Source of the DNA: Flagellimonas flava
GTDB lineage: Bacteria; Bacteroidota; Bacteroidia; Flavobacteriales; Flavobacteriaceae
Length of the DNA stretch: 64,000 nt
Direction of reading: 5' to 3'
Assembly (NCBI RefSeq): GCF_900129665.1
Contig: NZ_FQWL01000003.1
Span: forward strand, 248,001-312,000
The stretch's first letter is position 1; each line of letters begins with the position of its first letter. Shown piece after piece: positions 24,706 to 35,874 of the stretch. Made by a program: the position numbers and the translations under genes. Below the pieces are notes generated by a model, which was given only the letters and a program-made list of their open reading frames with translations, was not told the origin of the DNA and made no database searches.

Positions 24706-26192
24706 GCCAAAATATCCTTTACCACATGTCCTTCCACATCGGTCAATCTAAATCTTCTTCCCTGGTATTTGTAAGTTAGGCGTTCATGATCTATACCCAA
24801 AAGATGAAGTAATGTAGCTTGAAAATCATGCACATGCACAGGGTTCTCGGTGATATTATACCCAAAATCATCAGTTTCCCCATAAACAATACCCGGTTTA
24901 ATGCCACCGCCCGCCATCCACATGGTAAAGCATCTTGGGTGGTGGTCTCTTCCGTAATTGGTATCGGTAAGTAAGCCTTGCGAGTAATTTGTTCTTCCAA
25001 ATTCGCCTCCCCATATCACCAAGGTATCGTCCAACATACCACGTTGTTTTAGGTCTGCAACTAAGGCCGCAGAAGCCTGGTCCACATCTTTGGCTTGTTT
25101 TTCTATGGCCGAGGGCAGGTTATCATGTTGGTCCCAGCCCATGTGGTATAATTGGATAAAACGCACATCCTGTTCTGCCAATCTTCTTGCCAACAGACAA
25201 TTGGCTGCATAGGTTCCAGGGATTTTTGCATCCGCCCCATACATTTTATAAATGTATTCCGGTTCGTTTTCTGTATTGATTACTTCAGGAACGGAGGTCT
25301 GCATCCTGTAGGCCATCTCATATTGGGCAATCCTACTTTGAATCTCACTATCGCCAAATGCTTGGTATTGTTTTTCGTTAAGCTCGGCAAGATTATCCAA
25401 AATTGCCCTTTTGGTAGATTTGGAAATCCCTTTCGGGTCATTTAGATAAAGTACCGGATCTTTTGCTGCCCTAAACTGAACACCCTGATGTAGGGAATGC
25501 AAAAATCCATTGCCCCATAAGCGGGTATAAAGAGGTTGACCGTTAGGTCGTCCACTACCTCTGGACAATAACACCGTAAAAGCCGGAAGATTTTCATTTT
25601 CACTGCCCAAGCCATAGCTCAGCCATGAACCAATACTTGGCCTCCCTGGTTGCTGCGAACCCGTTTGAAAAAAGGTGACGGCCGGGTCGTGATTAATGGC
25701 CTCCGTGTACATTGATTTTACAATGCAGAGGTCATCCACCATTTTTGCCGTATAGGGCAATAGATCACTTACCCATGTACCATTTTTTCCATATTGTTTG
25801 AAACCAAAATTGGAGCCCACCAACGGAAAACTATCCTGACCAGAGGTCATACCCGTTAAACGTTGGCCATTACGAATGGATTCGGGCAAGTCCTCTCCCC
25901 TTCTTTGATTGAGCAGGGGTTTGTAATCAAAAAGTTCCAATTGCGAAGGGCCTCCACTTTGGAAAAGATAAATAACACGCTTGATTTTGGCTGCATGGTG
26001 TGGTGAATTCAAGATTCCCTTGATTCCCATTGGACCATCGGCCTTGGTGAGCAACTCCCCTTCTTTTTTGTAAAAGTTACAGCCCAACAAGGACCCTAAG
26101 GCCACACCTCCAACACCTAGGGCGGTTTTTCCCAAAAAAGCCCTTCTGTTGAGATTGATGGCGTTATCCGCAATAATTTTCTTTTCGCTCAT
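24702..26192 (-). CDS. DUF1501 family protein, Tat-exported
   Basis: A 496-residue DUF1501 protein with a twin-arginine signal ([15 protein letters not shown], Arg16-Arg17). Family landmarks include [60 protein letters not shown] and [17 protein letters not shown]. The fold belongs with alkaline phosphatase/sulfatase-like enzymes, but I see no sulfatase C/S-x-P-x-R motif, so the reaction is unknown. It is two bases from the DUF1549/DUF1553 gene; that pairing is well known from Planctomycetes and some Bacteroidota. Confidence 0.9.
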   Translation of the reverse strand: MSEKKIIADNAINLNRRAFLGKTALGVGGVALGSLLGCNFYKKEGELLTKADGPMGIKGILNSPHHAAKIKRVIYLFQSGGPSQLELFDYKPLLNQRRGEDLPESIRNGQRLTGMTSGQDSFPLVGSNFGFKQYGKNGTWVSDLLPYTAKMVDDLCIVKSMYTEAINHDPAVTFFQTGSQQPGRPSIGSWLSYGLGSENENLPAFTVLLSRGSGRPNGQPLYTRLWGNGFLHSLHQGVQFRAAKDPVLYLNDPKGISKSTKRAILDNLAELNEKQYQAFGDSEIQSRIAQYEMAYRMQTSVPEVINTENEPEYIYKMYGADAKIPGTYAANCLLARRLAEQDVRFIQLYHMGWDQHDNLPSAIEKQAKDVDQASAALVADLKQRGMLDDTLVIWGGEFGRTNYSQGLLTDTNYGRDHHPRCFTMWMAGGGIKPGIVYGETDDFGYNITENPVHVHDFQATLLHLLGIDHERLTYKYQGRRFRLTDVEGHVVKDILA

Positions 26193-26194
26193 AA

Positions 26195-28552
26195 CTATCC
26201 TCTTGTGATGGTTTCGTCCAAATTCATAATGGTCTGCGCTGTCAAGGCCAACGCTGTTAGTGCTTCTGCAGGCAAATCCGAAACAACGGCAAATTCCCCG
26301 ATGGAAAGATATTCTTCCGGAACAATTTCACCATCCTTGATTCGCTCCAAGGTATCCGAGTGGAACTTTTGAAGCACGTTCAGTTCCTCTTCATCCGGAG
26401 TTCTGGATGTGGCGTTTTGAAAAATGTATGAAATCTGATTTTGCAATTCCCCGTTGGTTTTGGCAACTGCCTTTACTGCCATTGCCCGGGCCGCTTCTAT
26501 GAGTTGTGGATCATTCAGCAACACCAATGCTTGAAGCGGGGTATTCGTTTCCTGCCGCTTAACCGTGCACAGATCTCGTGAAGAAGCATCAAAAGTCATC
26601 ATGCTTGGCGGAGGAACGGTTCGTTTCCAAAAGGTATACAAACTCTTTCGATATAAATCCTTGCCCTCGCTCTGAACATAGGTGGCCGTGCTTCCACCTC
26701 CACCACCGGTTGTTTCTTCCCAAATACCTTCGGGCTGATAGGGTTTTACACTTGGGCCGCCCACCTCTGGATTCAGCAATCCACTGATCTTCAAGGCTTG
26801 ATCCCGAATCATTTCAGCACCCAACCGCAATCTTGTTGCTCTGGCCAAATACGTATTTTCTGGGTCTTTTTCCTGCATCTCTTCCGAGATTTCGCTACTC
26901 TGCTGGTAGGTGGCGGACATTGCCATATATTTCAACATCTGTCGAATATCCCAGCCTTCTGTACGGAATTTTACCGCTAAAAAATCCAATAATTCTGGAT
27001 GGGACGGAAGTGCGCCCTGGTTCCCAAAGTCGTATGAGCTTTCAACAATTCCTTTCCCAAACATCCGCTGCCATAATCGATTCACCGCTACTCGCGAGGT
27101 CAGCGGATTATCTTCATGGAACAACCATTTGGAAAGACCCAATCTGTTTTTTGGCAAATCTTCCGGGAAGGGTAAAATGGCATCCGGGGTAGCTGGGAAT
27201 ACCTGATCTGCCGGTTGATCATACACACCCCTGTTCAACACAAAAGTCTCGCGCGCCTTTGGCATGTCCTTCATTACCATGACCTGGACATTGCTTTTTG
27301 GACTATTGGTCATATTCACAAAATCCAAAACTCCGTCCGCCTCATTTTTGGAAATGGTGATATAGGGTTTGGGAATGACCTGGGCATTGGCCATAAGTCC
27401 ATCCTCATCGATATTGTTGAAAAAGCTGAACAGCTCAAAATGATCTTGTTGGCTCAACGGGTCATATTTATGATCATGACATCGGGCGCATTCCATTGTC
27501 ATGCCCAAAAAGGCCGTTCCAAAGGTATTGGTCCGATCTTCCACATATTCAATTCGATATTCTTCGGGGATGACCCCTCCTTCCGCTGTAATTTTATGGT
27601 TCCGGTTGAATCCGGTTGCCAAAATGGACTCTTTGGTGGTATTCGGCAACATATCGCCTGCCAATTGATAGGTTACAAACTCATCATAGGGCATATTTTT
27701 GTTGAATGCATGGATGACCCAATCCCTCCATGGCCACATGATTCGTTCAAAATCATCCTGATAACCATGAGTATCCGCATAACGCGCCACATCCATCCAG
27801 TCTGCAGCCATGTATTCGGCGTAATCCGCTGTCCCTAATAGGGAATCCACTATTTTTTCATACGCCTCCTTAGAGCTATCCTTCATAAATGCATCCACTT
27901 GTTCCACACTTGGCGGAAGGCCCGTAATACTGAAATAAAGTCGGCGAATCAATTGCTCGTTGTTAGCCTTTCTTGATGGTGAAAAACCTCGGGAGTTTAA
28001 TTTGTCCAACACAAATTTGTCAATTTCATTCTGACTCCAGTCATCTTCATCAATAACGGGAATCTCTTGATTTTCTGGAGCTACAAATGCCCAATGTTTT
28101 TTGTAAACGGCCCCTTGTTCAACCCACTTTTTCAAAAGTTCCTTTTCATACTCCGAAAGGGAAAGATTGGACTCCTGTGGTGGCATTACCAAGTTGGGAT
28201 CTTCGCTCAGGATTCTTTGAACAAGTTCACTTTTTTCCAAATCGCCGGGTACTATGGCGTACCGATCTTTGTTTTCCCCAATGGCGGCATAGGCGTCTTC
28301 GGGTTTGTTTAACGAAAGGCCACCTTCAACCGCATTTTTATCGGGACCATGACAAGCAAAACACCTGTCCGACAAAATAGGCTTGATATGAAAAGAGAAA
28401 TCGATGGAATCCGGGACCTGCATATTGGATTCACCTTCTTGTACAGTAGCATATTCACCTTTTTTTCCTTGACAACTCGACAGAACGAGTGCAACAATCA
28501 GGGAGATTGTAAAGGCTACAATACTTTTTATGGTTGATGAGTGGAGCGTCAT
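26195..28552 (-). CDS. Planctomycete-type cytochrome c / DUF1549 / DUF1553 lipoprotein
   Basis: A 785-residue protein with a lipoprotein signal (LVLSSCQGK, Cys27). The PSCyt1 domain has heme motif CFACH (64-68) and NLVMPPQ. DUF1549 follows ([41 protein letters not shown]), and DUF1553 makes up the C-terminal half ([31 protein letters not shown] [15 protein letters not shown]). It is the first gene of a five-gene minus-strand operon ending at 20777. The biochemical role of this family is not established; a redox-linked envelope complex acting on glycans is inferred from context. Confidence 0.92.
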   Translation of the reverse strand: MTLHSSTIKSIVAFTISLIVALVLSSCQGKKGEYATVQEGESNMQVPDSIDFSFHIKPILSDRCFACHGPDKNAVEGGLSLNKPEDAYAAIGENKDRYAIVPGDLEKSELVQRILSEDPNLVMPPQESNLSLSEYEKELLKKWVEQGAVYKKHWAFVAPENQEIPVIDEDDWSQNEIDKFVLDKLNSRGFSPSRKANNEQLIRRLYFSITGLPPSVEQVDAFMKDSSKEAYEKIVDSLLGTADYAEYMAADWMDVARYADTHGYQDDFERIMWPWRDWVIHAFNKNMPYDEFVTYQLAGDMLPNTTKESILATGFNRNHKITAEGGVIPEEYRIEYVEDRTNTFGTAFLGMTMECARCHDHKYDPLSQQDHFELFSFFNNIDEDGLMANAQVIPKPYITISKNEADGVLDFVNMTNSPKSNVQVMVMKDMPKARETFVLNRGVYDQPADQVFPATPDAILPFPEDLPKNRLGLSKWLFHEDNPLTSRVAVNRLWQRMFGKGIVESSYDFGNQGALPSHPELLDFLAVKFRTEGWDIRQMLKYMAMSATYQQSSEISEEMQEKDPENTYLARATRLRLGAEMIRDQALKISGLLNPEVGGPSVKPYQPEGIWEETTGGGGGSTATYVQSEGKDLYRKSLYTFWKRTVPPPSMMTFDASSRDLCTVKRQETNTPLQALVLLNDPQLIEAARAMAVKAVAKTNGELQNQISYIFQNATSRTPDEEELNVLQKFHSDTLERIKDGEIVPEEYLSIGEFAVVSDLPAEALTALALTAQTIMNLDETITRG

Positions 28553-28698
28553 GCCAAAAAATTAAAGCTGGTTTGTTCTGAAGCTACCCAGATAAAATGA
28601 TTCTTGGGAAAAATTTCGACAAATAGCAATGCTCAAAAGACTAATGCAGTCTGCTTAACCGCATGGGTCTAAGTATGTTCTGTAAATTAGACGGAAGC

Positions 28699-29415
28699 TT
28701 AGGTTATCGTATCATTAAGGATACGGCTTTTGGCTTCGTTCAAATAGCTGCGTCCAATGGTATATCGTATACCATCGACTTCCAGACTATTACCTTCAAT
28801 TGCCTGCACTTTATCTATGGCAATTGTATATGATCTATGTATTCTTAGAAACTTGTCTGCCGGGAGCTCGTCGGTAAAACTACCAAGGGTTTTATGGATG
28901 ATATATTTTGCAGAGGTGGTCTTAATTCGGATATAATCTTTTAGACTTTCAACCACTACAATTTCATCCAAAAAGATTTTTTGCAGTTTTTTCTTATCCA
29001 CTTTTACAAAAATACTTGGCTTTTCATTGGCGCTCTGGTTTCCACCCGTGGAACCCTGTTTTAGACCAATAATCCGATTCACGGCCTTCAAAAATCTTGG
29101 AAAAGGAATGGGTTTCACTAGATAATCAATCACTTCCAACTCAAAACTTTTAAGTGCGTATTCTTCATGTGCCGTGGTAATCACAATCATGGGAGCAGTC
29201 TGCAAGGATTCCAGAAAATTAAGCCCGTCCAAAATCGGCATATTGATATCCAAGAAGATAATATCCACCTCATTCTCCTGGAGGAAAAGGTTGGCGTCTA
29301 TGGCATTGGAAAATGTCTGCACTAGCTCCAATTGGCTTACTTGTTCCGCATAGTTTTTCAGCACATTTATGGCCAAAGGCTCATCATCAACAATTATAAC
29401 TCTTAGAGCCTTCAT
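28699..29415 (-). CDS. LytTR-type response regulator
   Basis: A 238-residue regulator of the LytR/AlgR group. The receiver has VDDEP (9-13), phospho-acceptor Asp56 (FLDINMP), Thr about 80 (ITTAHEEYA) and Lys in YLVKPIPF. The LytTR DNA-binding domain spans about 130-235 (KIFLDEIVVVESLKDYIRI; FLRIHRSYTIAI). Its start overlaps the kinase gene by four bases, so it is the partner of that kinase. The pair lies between the planctomycete-type operon and the divergent mannoside locus, either of which it may control. Confidence 0.93.
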   Translation of the reverse strand: MKALRVIIVDDEPLAINVLKNYAEQVSQLELVQTFSNAIDANLFLQENEVDIIFLDINMPILDGLNFLESLQTAPMIVITTAHEEYALKSFELEVIDYLVKPIPFPRFLKAVNRIIGLKQGSTGGNQSANEKPSIFVKVDKKKLQKIFLDEIVVVESLKDYIRIKTTSAKYIIHKTLGSFTDELPADKFLRIHRSYTIAIDKVQAIEGNSLEVDGIRYTIGRSYLNEAKSRILNDTIT

Positions 29416-30503
29416 ACTTTTAGTTTTAAATCCACATGAAACATTTTTTCCTTCTCAAAGATGGAAAGTTCATAATCATTTTGGTCATATCCCAATTCCA
29501 AGCGCTTTTTTACATTGGAAAGGCCAATACCACCGCCTCTAGTGGCAACTTTGCTATCCGCCTCGTTTTTCGGAATAGTATTGGATACATTAAAATACAA
29601 AAAATCGTCATCTACGTTGATTTCAATATCGATATGCATGTCCCCAATATTTTTGCTGGCCCCATGTTTAAAGCAATTCTCAATGAGTGGAACCAATAGC
29701 ATTGGTGCAATTTCCTTGTTTTCCAAATCCCCTGAAATACCAATGTCTATCTGAAGTGCATCATTGAATCGAATGCGTTCGAGGTCGATATAGTTCTGGA
29801 TACAATCAATCTCACTTTTAAGGTCCTGCTTACGTTTACGGGTGGCGTAAAGCAGATATCGCATTAGTCCGGAGAGCTTTAATATTACTTCTGGGGCCTT
29901 ATCCGATTTCTCCAGGGTAAGTGAATAGATATTGTTCAAGGTATTAAAGAAAAAATGTGGTGACACCTGAGACCGCAAAAACTTGAGCTCCGTGGTCAAC
30001 TGCCTCTTTTCAAGATCATGTAATTTGCTATGCTCCCGTAACCAGTCCACAGTAATTTTTATCGCAGTGGCGAAGGCGACCACATAAAGTTCACCAAACA
30101 TGGTAATAATAGCATAGTTTAAGGTAAGTGTATCGGTTTCAGGGCCCTCGGGCATTACATTGGTGCTCACTAGATAATAGGTAAGATTAAACTTCACCAA
30201 AAGCATTACAAAAAGACATGCCACAACGAGCAAAGCATATGTGATATACTTCCTTGTGTACACATACCTGGGCATTAAAAAGTAAATATTGAAGTAAGAA
30301 AGGGCAATATGGATTGGAAAACCGATCAAGTTCGTTTTAATGGACAATGCAAAATCATTGTGAATACTTCCCCAGCGCAAAGTATTCAGCAAAAAATAGA
30401 TGGCCCAAAAAATAATGTGGTGCTTATAGGTAATCTTGTATTGCTGAGGAGATTCAACTTTTAAAAGCTCTTCTAACTTATCATTTATATACATTATTGA
30501 CAC
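29412..30503 (-). CDS. LytS-type sensor histidine kinase
   Basis: A 363-residue membrane kinase with four helices (about 30-45, 55-78, 87-111, 128-155) and the His_kinase motif RSQVSPHFFFNTLNN (phospho-acceptor His183). The ATPase part has LLVPLIENCFKHGAS and GGGIGLSNVKKRL. No large extracellular sensor domain is present, so the signal is probably sensed in the membrane or through a partner. It forms a unit with the regulator it overlaps by four bases, and is divergent from the first GH92 gene. Confidence 0.93.
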   Translation of the reverse strand: MSIMYINDKLEELLKVESPQQYKITYKHHIIFWAIYFLLNTLRWGSIHNDFALSIKTNLIGFPIHIALSYFNIYFLMPRYVYTRKYITYALLVVACLFVMLLVKFNLTYYLVSTNVMPEGPETDTLTLNYAIITMFGELYVVAFATAIKITVDWLREHSKLHDLEKRQLTTELKFLRSQVSPHFFFNTLNNIYSLTLEKSDKAPEVILKLSGLMRYLLYATRKRKQDLKSEIDCIQNYIDLERIRFNDALQIDIGISGDLENKEIAPMLLVPLIENCFKHGASKNIGDMHIDIEINVDDDFLYFNVSNTIPKNEADSKVATRGGGIGLSNVKKRLELGYDQNDYELSIFEKEKMFHVDLKLKV

Positions 30504-30722
30504 TGTAAATTAATCGAAGGGTTTTTCTGTTGTTTAGCTTTTGGGCTTTGTTGTTGGTCTAATTTTATTCCGCTGCAGGATAAAATTATAAATATTTAGA
30601 TATACATTTTTTAACCTAACTGAACCATTGACTCTAGCACTACCAACACTTTTCCGCTATAAGAAATTCATATATAATTCGCCGAAAAGTATAAAAAATA
30701 TAAATACTAATAGGAAGCGCCC

Positions 30723-32966
30723 ATGAAGAGGACCTTTTACTTCATATGTGCCACGCTATTGCTGACGGTTCTTTCTTGCGAGACAGAAAAGACAGAAAAG
30801 AAAACGGAAAAAGTTAGCTCACACGTGGATCCTTTTATTGGTACGGGAGGTCACGGACATACATTTCCTGGGGCCACTGCCCCATTTGGGATGGTACAGG
30901 TTAGTCCAGATAACGGAACTGCCGGATGGGACTGGTGCTCTGGATACCATATCACAGATTCCATTATATCAGGATTTGGTCAATTGCATTTAAGCGGTAC
31001 CGGCATAGGGGATCTCGCCGATCTGCTACTAATGCCCACCCATGGGGAAGTGGACCTTTCCCTTTTTGGCAAGACCAGGGATAGCCTACCCTATACTTCT
31101 GGTTTTTCTCATAACCAAGAACAAGCAACCGCTGGATATTACAGTGTTGATCTGGAGGACCCTCAGGTCAAGGTTGAATTAACAGCCAACGATTATATTT
31201 CTTTCCACAAATACACCTACAACCAAGGCAATCCCTCCTTTATATTGGATTTGGGCTATGCCGTGAATTGGGACAAGCCTTTGGAGACCTCCATCACCAA
31301 GGAAGGCACCACCCATTTGGTCGGACACCGGTTCAGCACGGGCTGGGCCAAAAACCAAAAGGTTTTCTTTGTCATTGAAACTTCGGCACCCATTAAAAAG
31401 TTCAAATTGGTCGCTGATGGACAAGTAAAAGCTGAGGTCAGTGAAGTCCAAGGAAAAAATACAGGGGGCCAATTCTTTTTTGACCAATCGGAGTCAAATC
31501 AAATCGAGATTAAAATAGCCGTTTCCTCGGTAAGCGTGGACAATGCCAGGGAGAACCTTCAAAAGCATGGTTCATCCAAATCTTTCGACCAGGTAAAAGC
31601 GGAAACCCAAGATCAGTGGGAAAACATACTTTCCAAAATACGCGTTGAAACCCCCACCGATTCTTTAAAGACCATTTTTTATACCGCACTCTACCACACC
31701 CATGTTGCCCCAGTGCTTTTCAGCGATGTCAACGGAGAATTCAGGTTGCAGAACGATAGCATTGCAAAGACTTCTGGATGGAATGCTTATTCTACCCTCT
31801 CACTTTGGGATACGTTTAGGGCCGAGAACCCATTATTGAACATTTTACAGCCGGAAAGGGTAAACGACATAGTCCAATCCATGTTGGTCTATTATGACGA
31901 GCAGGGAAGACTGCCGGTTTGGACCCTTTATGGCAATGAAACAAATACCATGACAGGCAATCACGGAGTATCCGTAATTGCCGAAGCTTTTTTAAAGGGA
32001 GTTAAGGGTTACGATGTGGAAAAAGCTTATGAGGCGGTGCGGACCACCATGATGGATTCCATCCGAGGTTTACAGCCCTACCAAGAATTCAGCTACATTC
32101 CATTCGATATCATGGATCAATCGGTAACCATAAGCTTGGAATTTGCTTACAACGACTGGTGTATTGCACAAATGGCCAAAGTGTTGGGAAAAACAGAGGA
32201 TTACGAATATTTCAGCAAGCGCTCCCAGGCCTTTGAGTACCTGTTTGATGCAGAAACTGGTTTTATGCGCGGGAAATCAAAAGATGGCAAGACCTGGAAC
32301 GAGCCCTTTGACCCGAAGCATTCCAGCCATATTGTAAACACGGATTATACAGAAGGCAATGCATGGCAACACAGTTGGTTTGTGCTCCACGATGTTCCAA
32401 AATTTATTGAACTGCATGGCGGACCAGAGCCCTTTACCCAAAAATTGGAGCAGTTGTTTACGGAAAGTTCTGAAATCCCAGGTGAAAATGTTTCGGCAGA
32501 TATATCAGGATTGATTGGGCAATATGCTCATGGCAATGAACCCAGTCACCATATCGCCTACTTGTTCAATAAAGCCGAAAAGCCATGGAAAACCCAATAT
32601 TGGGTTCGGGAAATCATGGATTCCCAATACAGCACCAAGCCAGACGGGCTCAGTGGCAATGAGGATTGTGGTCAAATGTCGGCTTGGTACGTTTTCAGTG
32701 CTATGGGATTTTATCCCATGAACCCGGGATCGGGTCAATATGAGTTGGGAAGTCCCGTCTTTGAAAACACTGAGATAAAAGTCGATGCCGAAAAAAGCTT
32801 TAAGATCAGTGCAAAAAATACTTCATCAATCAACAGGTACATTCAATCAGTCAAACTAAACGGAGAATTATTGCAGCGTACCTATATCACCCATGAGGAG
32901 ATTATGGGTGGCGGCACTTTAGAATTTGAAATGGGTCCAGACCCCAACAAAGATTGGGGCAACTAA
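30723..32966 (+). CDS. GH92 alpha-mannosidase lipoprotein, copy 1
   Basis: A 747-residue GH92 exo-alpha-mannosidase, calcium-dependent by family. The lipoprotein signal ends LLTVLSC (Cys19), so it is probably on the outer membrane or facing the periplasm. The N-terminal beta sandwich starts DPFIGTGGHGHTFPGATAPFGM. Active-site loops are GNEPSHH (604-610) and GNEDCGQMS (645-653), the usual forms of GH92. It opens a run of tightly spaced plus-strand genes to 43831. Linkage preference (alpha-1,2 versus others) cannot be proven from sequence. Confidence 0.94.
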   Translation: MKRTFYFICATLLLTVLSCETEKTEKKTEKVSSHVDPFIGTGGHGHTFPGATAPFGMVQVSPDNGTAGWDWCSGYHITDSIISGFGQLHLSGTGIGDLADLLLMPTHGEVDLSLFGKTRDSLPYTSGFSHNQEQATAGYYSVDLEDPQVKVELTANDYISFHKYTYNQGNPSFILDLGYAVNWDKPLETSITKEGTTHLVGHRFSTGWAKNQKVFFVIETSAPIKKFKLVADGQVKAEVSEVQGKNTGGQFFFDQSESNQIEIKIAVSSVSVDNARENLQKHGSSKSFDQVKAETQDQWENILSKIRVETPTDSLKTIFYTALYHTHVAPVLFSDVNGEFRLQNDSIAKTSGWNAYSTLSLWDTFRAENPLLNILQPERVNDIVQSMLVYYDEQGRLPVWTLYGNETNTMTGNHGVSVIAEAFLKGVKGYDVEKAYEAVRTTMMDSIRGLQPYQEFSYIPFDIMDQSVTISLEFAYNDWCIAQMAKVLGKTEDYEYFSKRSQAFEYLFDAETGFMRGKSKDGKTWNEPFDPKHSSHIVNTDYTEGNAWQHSWFVLHDVPKFIELHGGPEPFTQKLEQLFTESSEIPGENVSADISGLIGQYAHGNEPSHHIAYLFNKAEKPWKTQYWVREIMDSQYSTKPDGLSGNEDCGQMSAWYVFSAMGFYPMNPGSGQYELGSPVFENTEIKVDAEKSFKISAKNTSSINRYIQSVKLNGELLQRTYITHEEIMGGGTLEFEMGPDPNKDWGN

Positions 32967-32984
32967 CAAGGCCAATATGAATTT

Positions 32985-34862
32985 ATGGATGTAATAGACA
33001 TTTCAATAATAGCAATCTATGTATTGCTTACGCTCTTTATTGGTATTTGGGTTTCCAAAAAAGCTTCCAAAGACCTCAACTCCTACTTCTTGGGCGGAAA
33101 AAACATCAAGTGGTACTTTCTGGGTTTAAGCAATGGTTCTGGTCAGTATGATGTTTCCGGTACGGCTTGGATGGTTGGCATGCTGTTCTTATACGGCACC
33201 AAAAGCTTTATGCACATGTGGACATGGCCCGTATGGAACCAAATATTTGTAATGATGTTCTTGGCCGTATGGATAAGGCGTTCCAATATCATGACGGGTT
33301 CCGAATGGATATTGACCCGGTTTGGCGATGATAGGGCTGGGCGGGCTTCGCATAGTATTATTGCCATATTCGCCGTGGCTTCGGCACTTGCCTTCATTTC
33401 GTATTTTTTTGAAGGTGCAGGTAAGTTTTTGGCCGTTATCCTACCTTGGGACATTCCTTTTATAATTGATGGGTTAATTGTCTTTACTTCGGAACAGTCC
33501 TATGCCCTGATCATTATTTTCCTCACAACAATTTATACCGTTAAGGGAGGCATGTTTTCCGTAGTTGCAACTGAGGTACTCCAATATATCATCATGGTCA
33601 TTGGAGGCGTTCTAATTGCAGGGTATACATTTTTCCATATCACGGATGTAGAGATAAACGCAGTGATTTCGGAGGAATGGAGAAATATATTCTTTACAAA
33701 TGAACTATCCCCGCACTGGAGCAGCAAATACCAAGCTTTCAATGATCTGATCGACACGCAGGGCTATAAGATGTTTGGCGCCTTCATTGGGATGTCTTTA
33801 TTCAAAGGATTCTTTGCAAGTATTGCCGGCCCGGTCCCGAGTTATGATTTTCAGCGTATTCTGTCCACAAGGAATATCAAGGAAGCAGCTTATATGAGTG
33901 GGTTTACAAGTATCGTACTTTATATTCCAAGATATCTATTAATAACTGGTATTGTGGTCATTGCCCTGGTAGTATTGGCCCCTGAAATGGCAACAACATC
34001 GGGATTATCCAATGACCACCTTGAAGTTATCTTACCAAAAATCATTAACAATCATATTCCGGTGGGTATAAAGGGATTATTACTAGCTGGTCTTTTGGCT
34101 GCTTTCATGTCAACCTTTTCAGCCTTTGTAAATTCCGCTCCGGCATACATCGTAAATGATATCTATAAAAAATATTTTAAGCCCAAAGCCACAAATAAGC
34201 ACTACATAAAGGCAAGCTATATTGCCTCATTTTCAGTTGTTCTGTTGGGGGTAATGATGGGGTTCTTCGCAGAATCCATAAATTCATTGACACTCTGGAT
34301 CAGCACCTCTCTTTACGGGGGCTACATTGCCGCCAACTTTTTGAAATGGATTTGGTGGCGCTTTAACGGGTGGGGGTATTTCTGGGGCATGTTGGCCGGT
34401 TTGGTAATTGCAACCTTGCAGTTTTTTCTCGACCAGAACAAAGGTCACTTGACCGAAGGGTCATGGCTTTATGAGATGGCCAATATGCCAGCATTTTATC
34501 TGTTCCCTTTGATATTTGGATTTTCACTTTTGGGTTCGTTTTTGGGGACCTATCTCTCTCAACCCACCAATAATGAGGTACTGAAATCATTCTATAAAAA
34601 TGTAAGACCCTGGGGTTGGTGGAAACCCATTTATGATCAGCTCAAAGCAGAAGACGGCAGTTTTGAAAAGAACAAGGATTTTGGAATGGATATGCTCAAC
34701 TGTGCCATTGGCATTGTCTGGCAATCCAGCATGATTTTGCTGCCAATTTATTTGCTCATACGTGATTATCCAAAAACTTTGGTCACACTACTGGTATTTT
34801 TAATAACTTCTGTTATTCTGAAATTTACCTGGTTGGACAAAGTGCGTAAAATTCCAGACTAG
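32985..34862 (+). CDS. Sodium:solute symporter (SSS family)
   Basis: A 625-residue inner-membrane transporter with about 13-14 helices. SSS-family features are SYFLGGKNIKWYFLGLSN (helix 1-2 region), GSEWILTRFGDDRAGRASH, GPVPSYDFQRILSTRNIKEA and GLLAAFMSTFSAFVNSAPAYIVNDIYKKYF. It starts 18 bases after the first GH92 gene and lies 15 bases before GH130, so the imported sugar is most likely mannose or a mannose-containing oligosaccharide freed by GH92. The ion is presumed to be Na+. Confidence 0.92.
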   Translation: MDVIDISIIAIYVLLTLFIGIWVSKKASKDLNSYFLGGKNIKWYFLGLSNGSGQYDVSGTAWMVGMLFLYGTKSFMHMWTWPVWNQIFVMMFLAVWIRRSNIMTGSEWILTRFGDDRAGRASHSIIAIFAVASALAFISYFFEGAGKFLAVILPWDIPFIIDGLIVFTSEQSYALIIIFLTTIYTVKGGMFSVVATEVLQYIIMVIGGVLIAGYTFFHITDVEINAVISEEWRNIFFTNELSPHWSSKYQAFNDLIDTQGYKMFGAFIGMSLFKGFFASIAGPVPSYDFQRILSTRNIKEAAYMSGFTSIVLYIPRYLLITGIVVIALVVLAPEMATTSGLSNDHLEVILPKIINNHIPVGIKGLLLAGLLAAFMSTFSAFVNSAPAYIVNDIYKKYFKPKATNKHYIKASYIASFSVVLLGVMMGFFAESINSLTLWISTSLYGGYIAANFLKWIWWRFNGWGYFWGMLAGLVIATLQFFLDQNKGHLTEGSWLYEMANMPAFYLFPLIFGFSLLGSFLGTYLSQPTNNEVLKSFYKNVRPWGWWKPIYDQLKAEDGSFEKNKDFGMDMLNCAIGIVWQSSMILLPIYLLIRDYPKTLVTLLVFLITSVILKFTWLDKVRKIPD

Positions 34863-34877
34863 CAATCCACAACAGAA

Positions 34878-35867
34878 ATGACGAATCAAATGCTAAAAAA
34901 TACCGCTACCCTCCCTTGGCAAGAAAGGCCGGAAAACAGTTCCGATGTGGTTTGGAGATATAGTGGGAATCCCATAATTAAAAGAGACGCCATTCCGTCT
35001 TCCAACAGTATTTTCAACAGTGCGGTTGTCCCGTTTAAAGATGGCTACGCTGGGGTCTTCCGCTGTGACAACAAAGCGGTCCAAATGAACATTTTTGCCG
35101 GATTTAGCACCGATGGACTTCATTGGAATATCGATCATGACCCCATAGATTTTCAGGCTGGAAATACAGATATGATCCATTCGGATTATAAGTATGATCC
35201 ACGAGTCACCTTTATTGAGGACCGGTATTGGATCACATGGTGCAATGGTTATCATGGACCAACTATCGGAATAGGTTACACGTTTGACTTCAAAGAATTT
35301 TTCCAGTGCGAAAATGCCTTTCTTCCGTTCAACAGAAACGGAGTTTTACTTCCAGAAAAAATTGACGGGAGGTATGCCATGTTAAGCAGACCTAGTGACA
35401 ATGGACATACCCCATTTGGGGATATTTATATCAGCTATAGTCCAGATATGAAATATTGGGGCGAACATCGCTGTGTAATGAAAGCAACCCCTTTTGAGGA
35501 CAGTGCATGGCAATGCACCAAAATTGGAGCAGGCTCCGTACCTATTGCAATCAATGAAGGGTGGTTAATGTTTTACCATGGCGTCATCAATACCTGCAAT
35601 GGGTTCCGATATGCTATGGGCGCGGCCATATTGGACAAAGAGCAGCCGGATAAGGTCAAATACCGCACCCAACCCTACTTGATGACCCCAGAGACCCCCT
35701 ATGAATGTGTTGGGGATGTTCCCAATGTGATTTTCCCCTGTGCATCGTTGCATTCCATGGAAGAGGACAAAGTGGCCATCTATTATGGAGCTGCCGATAC
35801 CGTAACAGGCATAGCCTTCGGACGAATTTCAGAAATTGTAAAGTTTACTATGGAAAACAGTTTATGA
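34878..35867 (+). CDS. GH130 beta-mannoside phosphorylase or hydrolase
   Basis: A 329-residue five-bladed propeller enzyme without signal peptide, so cytoplasmic. Motifs are [39 protein letters not shown] (106-112) and [11 protein letters not shown], then GAGSVPI, FYHGV and GAADT. GH130 members mostly split beta-mannosides with phosphate to give mannose-1-phosphate. Next to GH92 and a ROK kinase, mannosyl-GlcNAc phosphorylysis in high-mannose N-glycan use is an attractive guess; mannosyl-glucose is another. An in-frame ATG at 34890 is a second possible start. Confidence 0.92.
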   Translation: MTNQMLKNTATLPWQERPENSSDVVWRYSGNPIIKRDAIPSSNSIFNSAVVPFKDGYAGVFRCDNKAVQMNIFAGFSTDGLHWNIDHDPIDFQAGNTDMIHSDYKYDPRVTFIEDRYWITWCNGYHGPTIGIGYTFDFKEFFQCENAFLPFNRNGVLLPEKIDGRYAMLSRPSDNGHTPFGDIYISYSPDMKYWGEHRCVMKATPFEDSAWQCTKIGAGSVPIAINEGWLMFYHGVINTCNGFRYAMGAAILDKEQPDKVKYRTQPYLMTPETPYECVGDVPNVIFPCASLHSMEEDKVAIYYGAADTVTGIAFGRISEIVKFTMENSL

Positions 35868-35874
35868 TTGAGTA

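Noticed and set aside
24702..26192. The DUF1501 protein as the sulfatase substrate of the formylglycine enzyme
   Set aside because: I could not find a C/S-x-P-x-R sulfatase motif in it.
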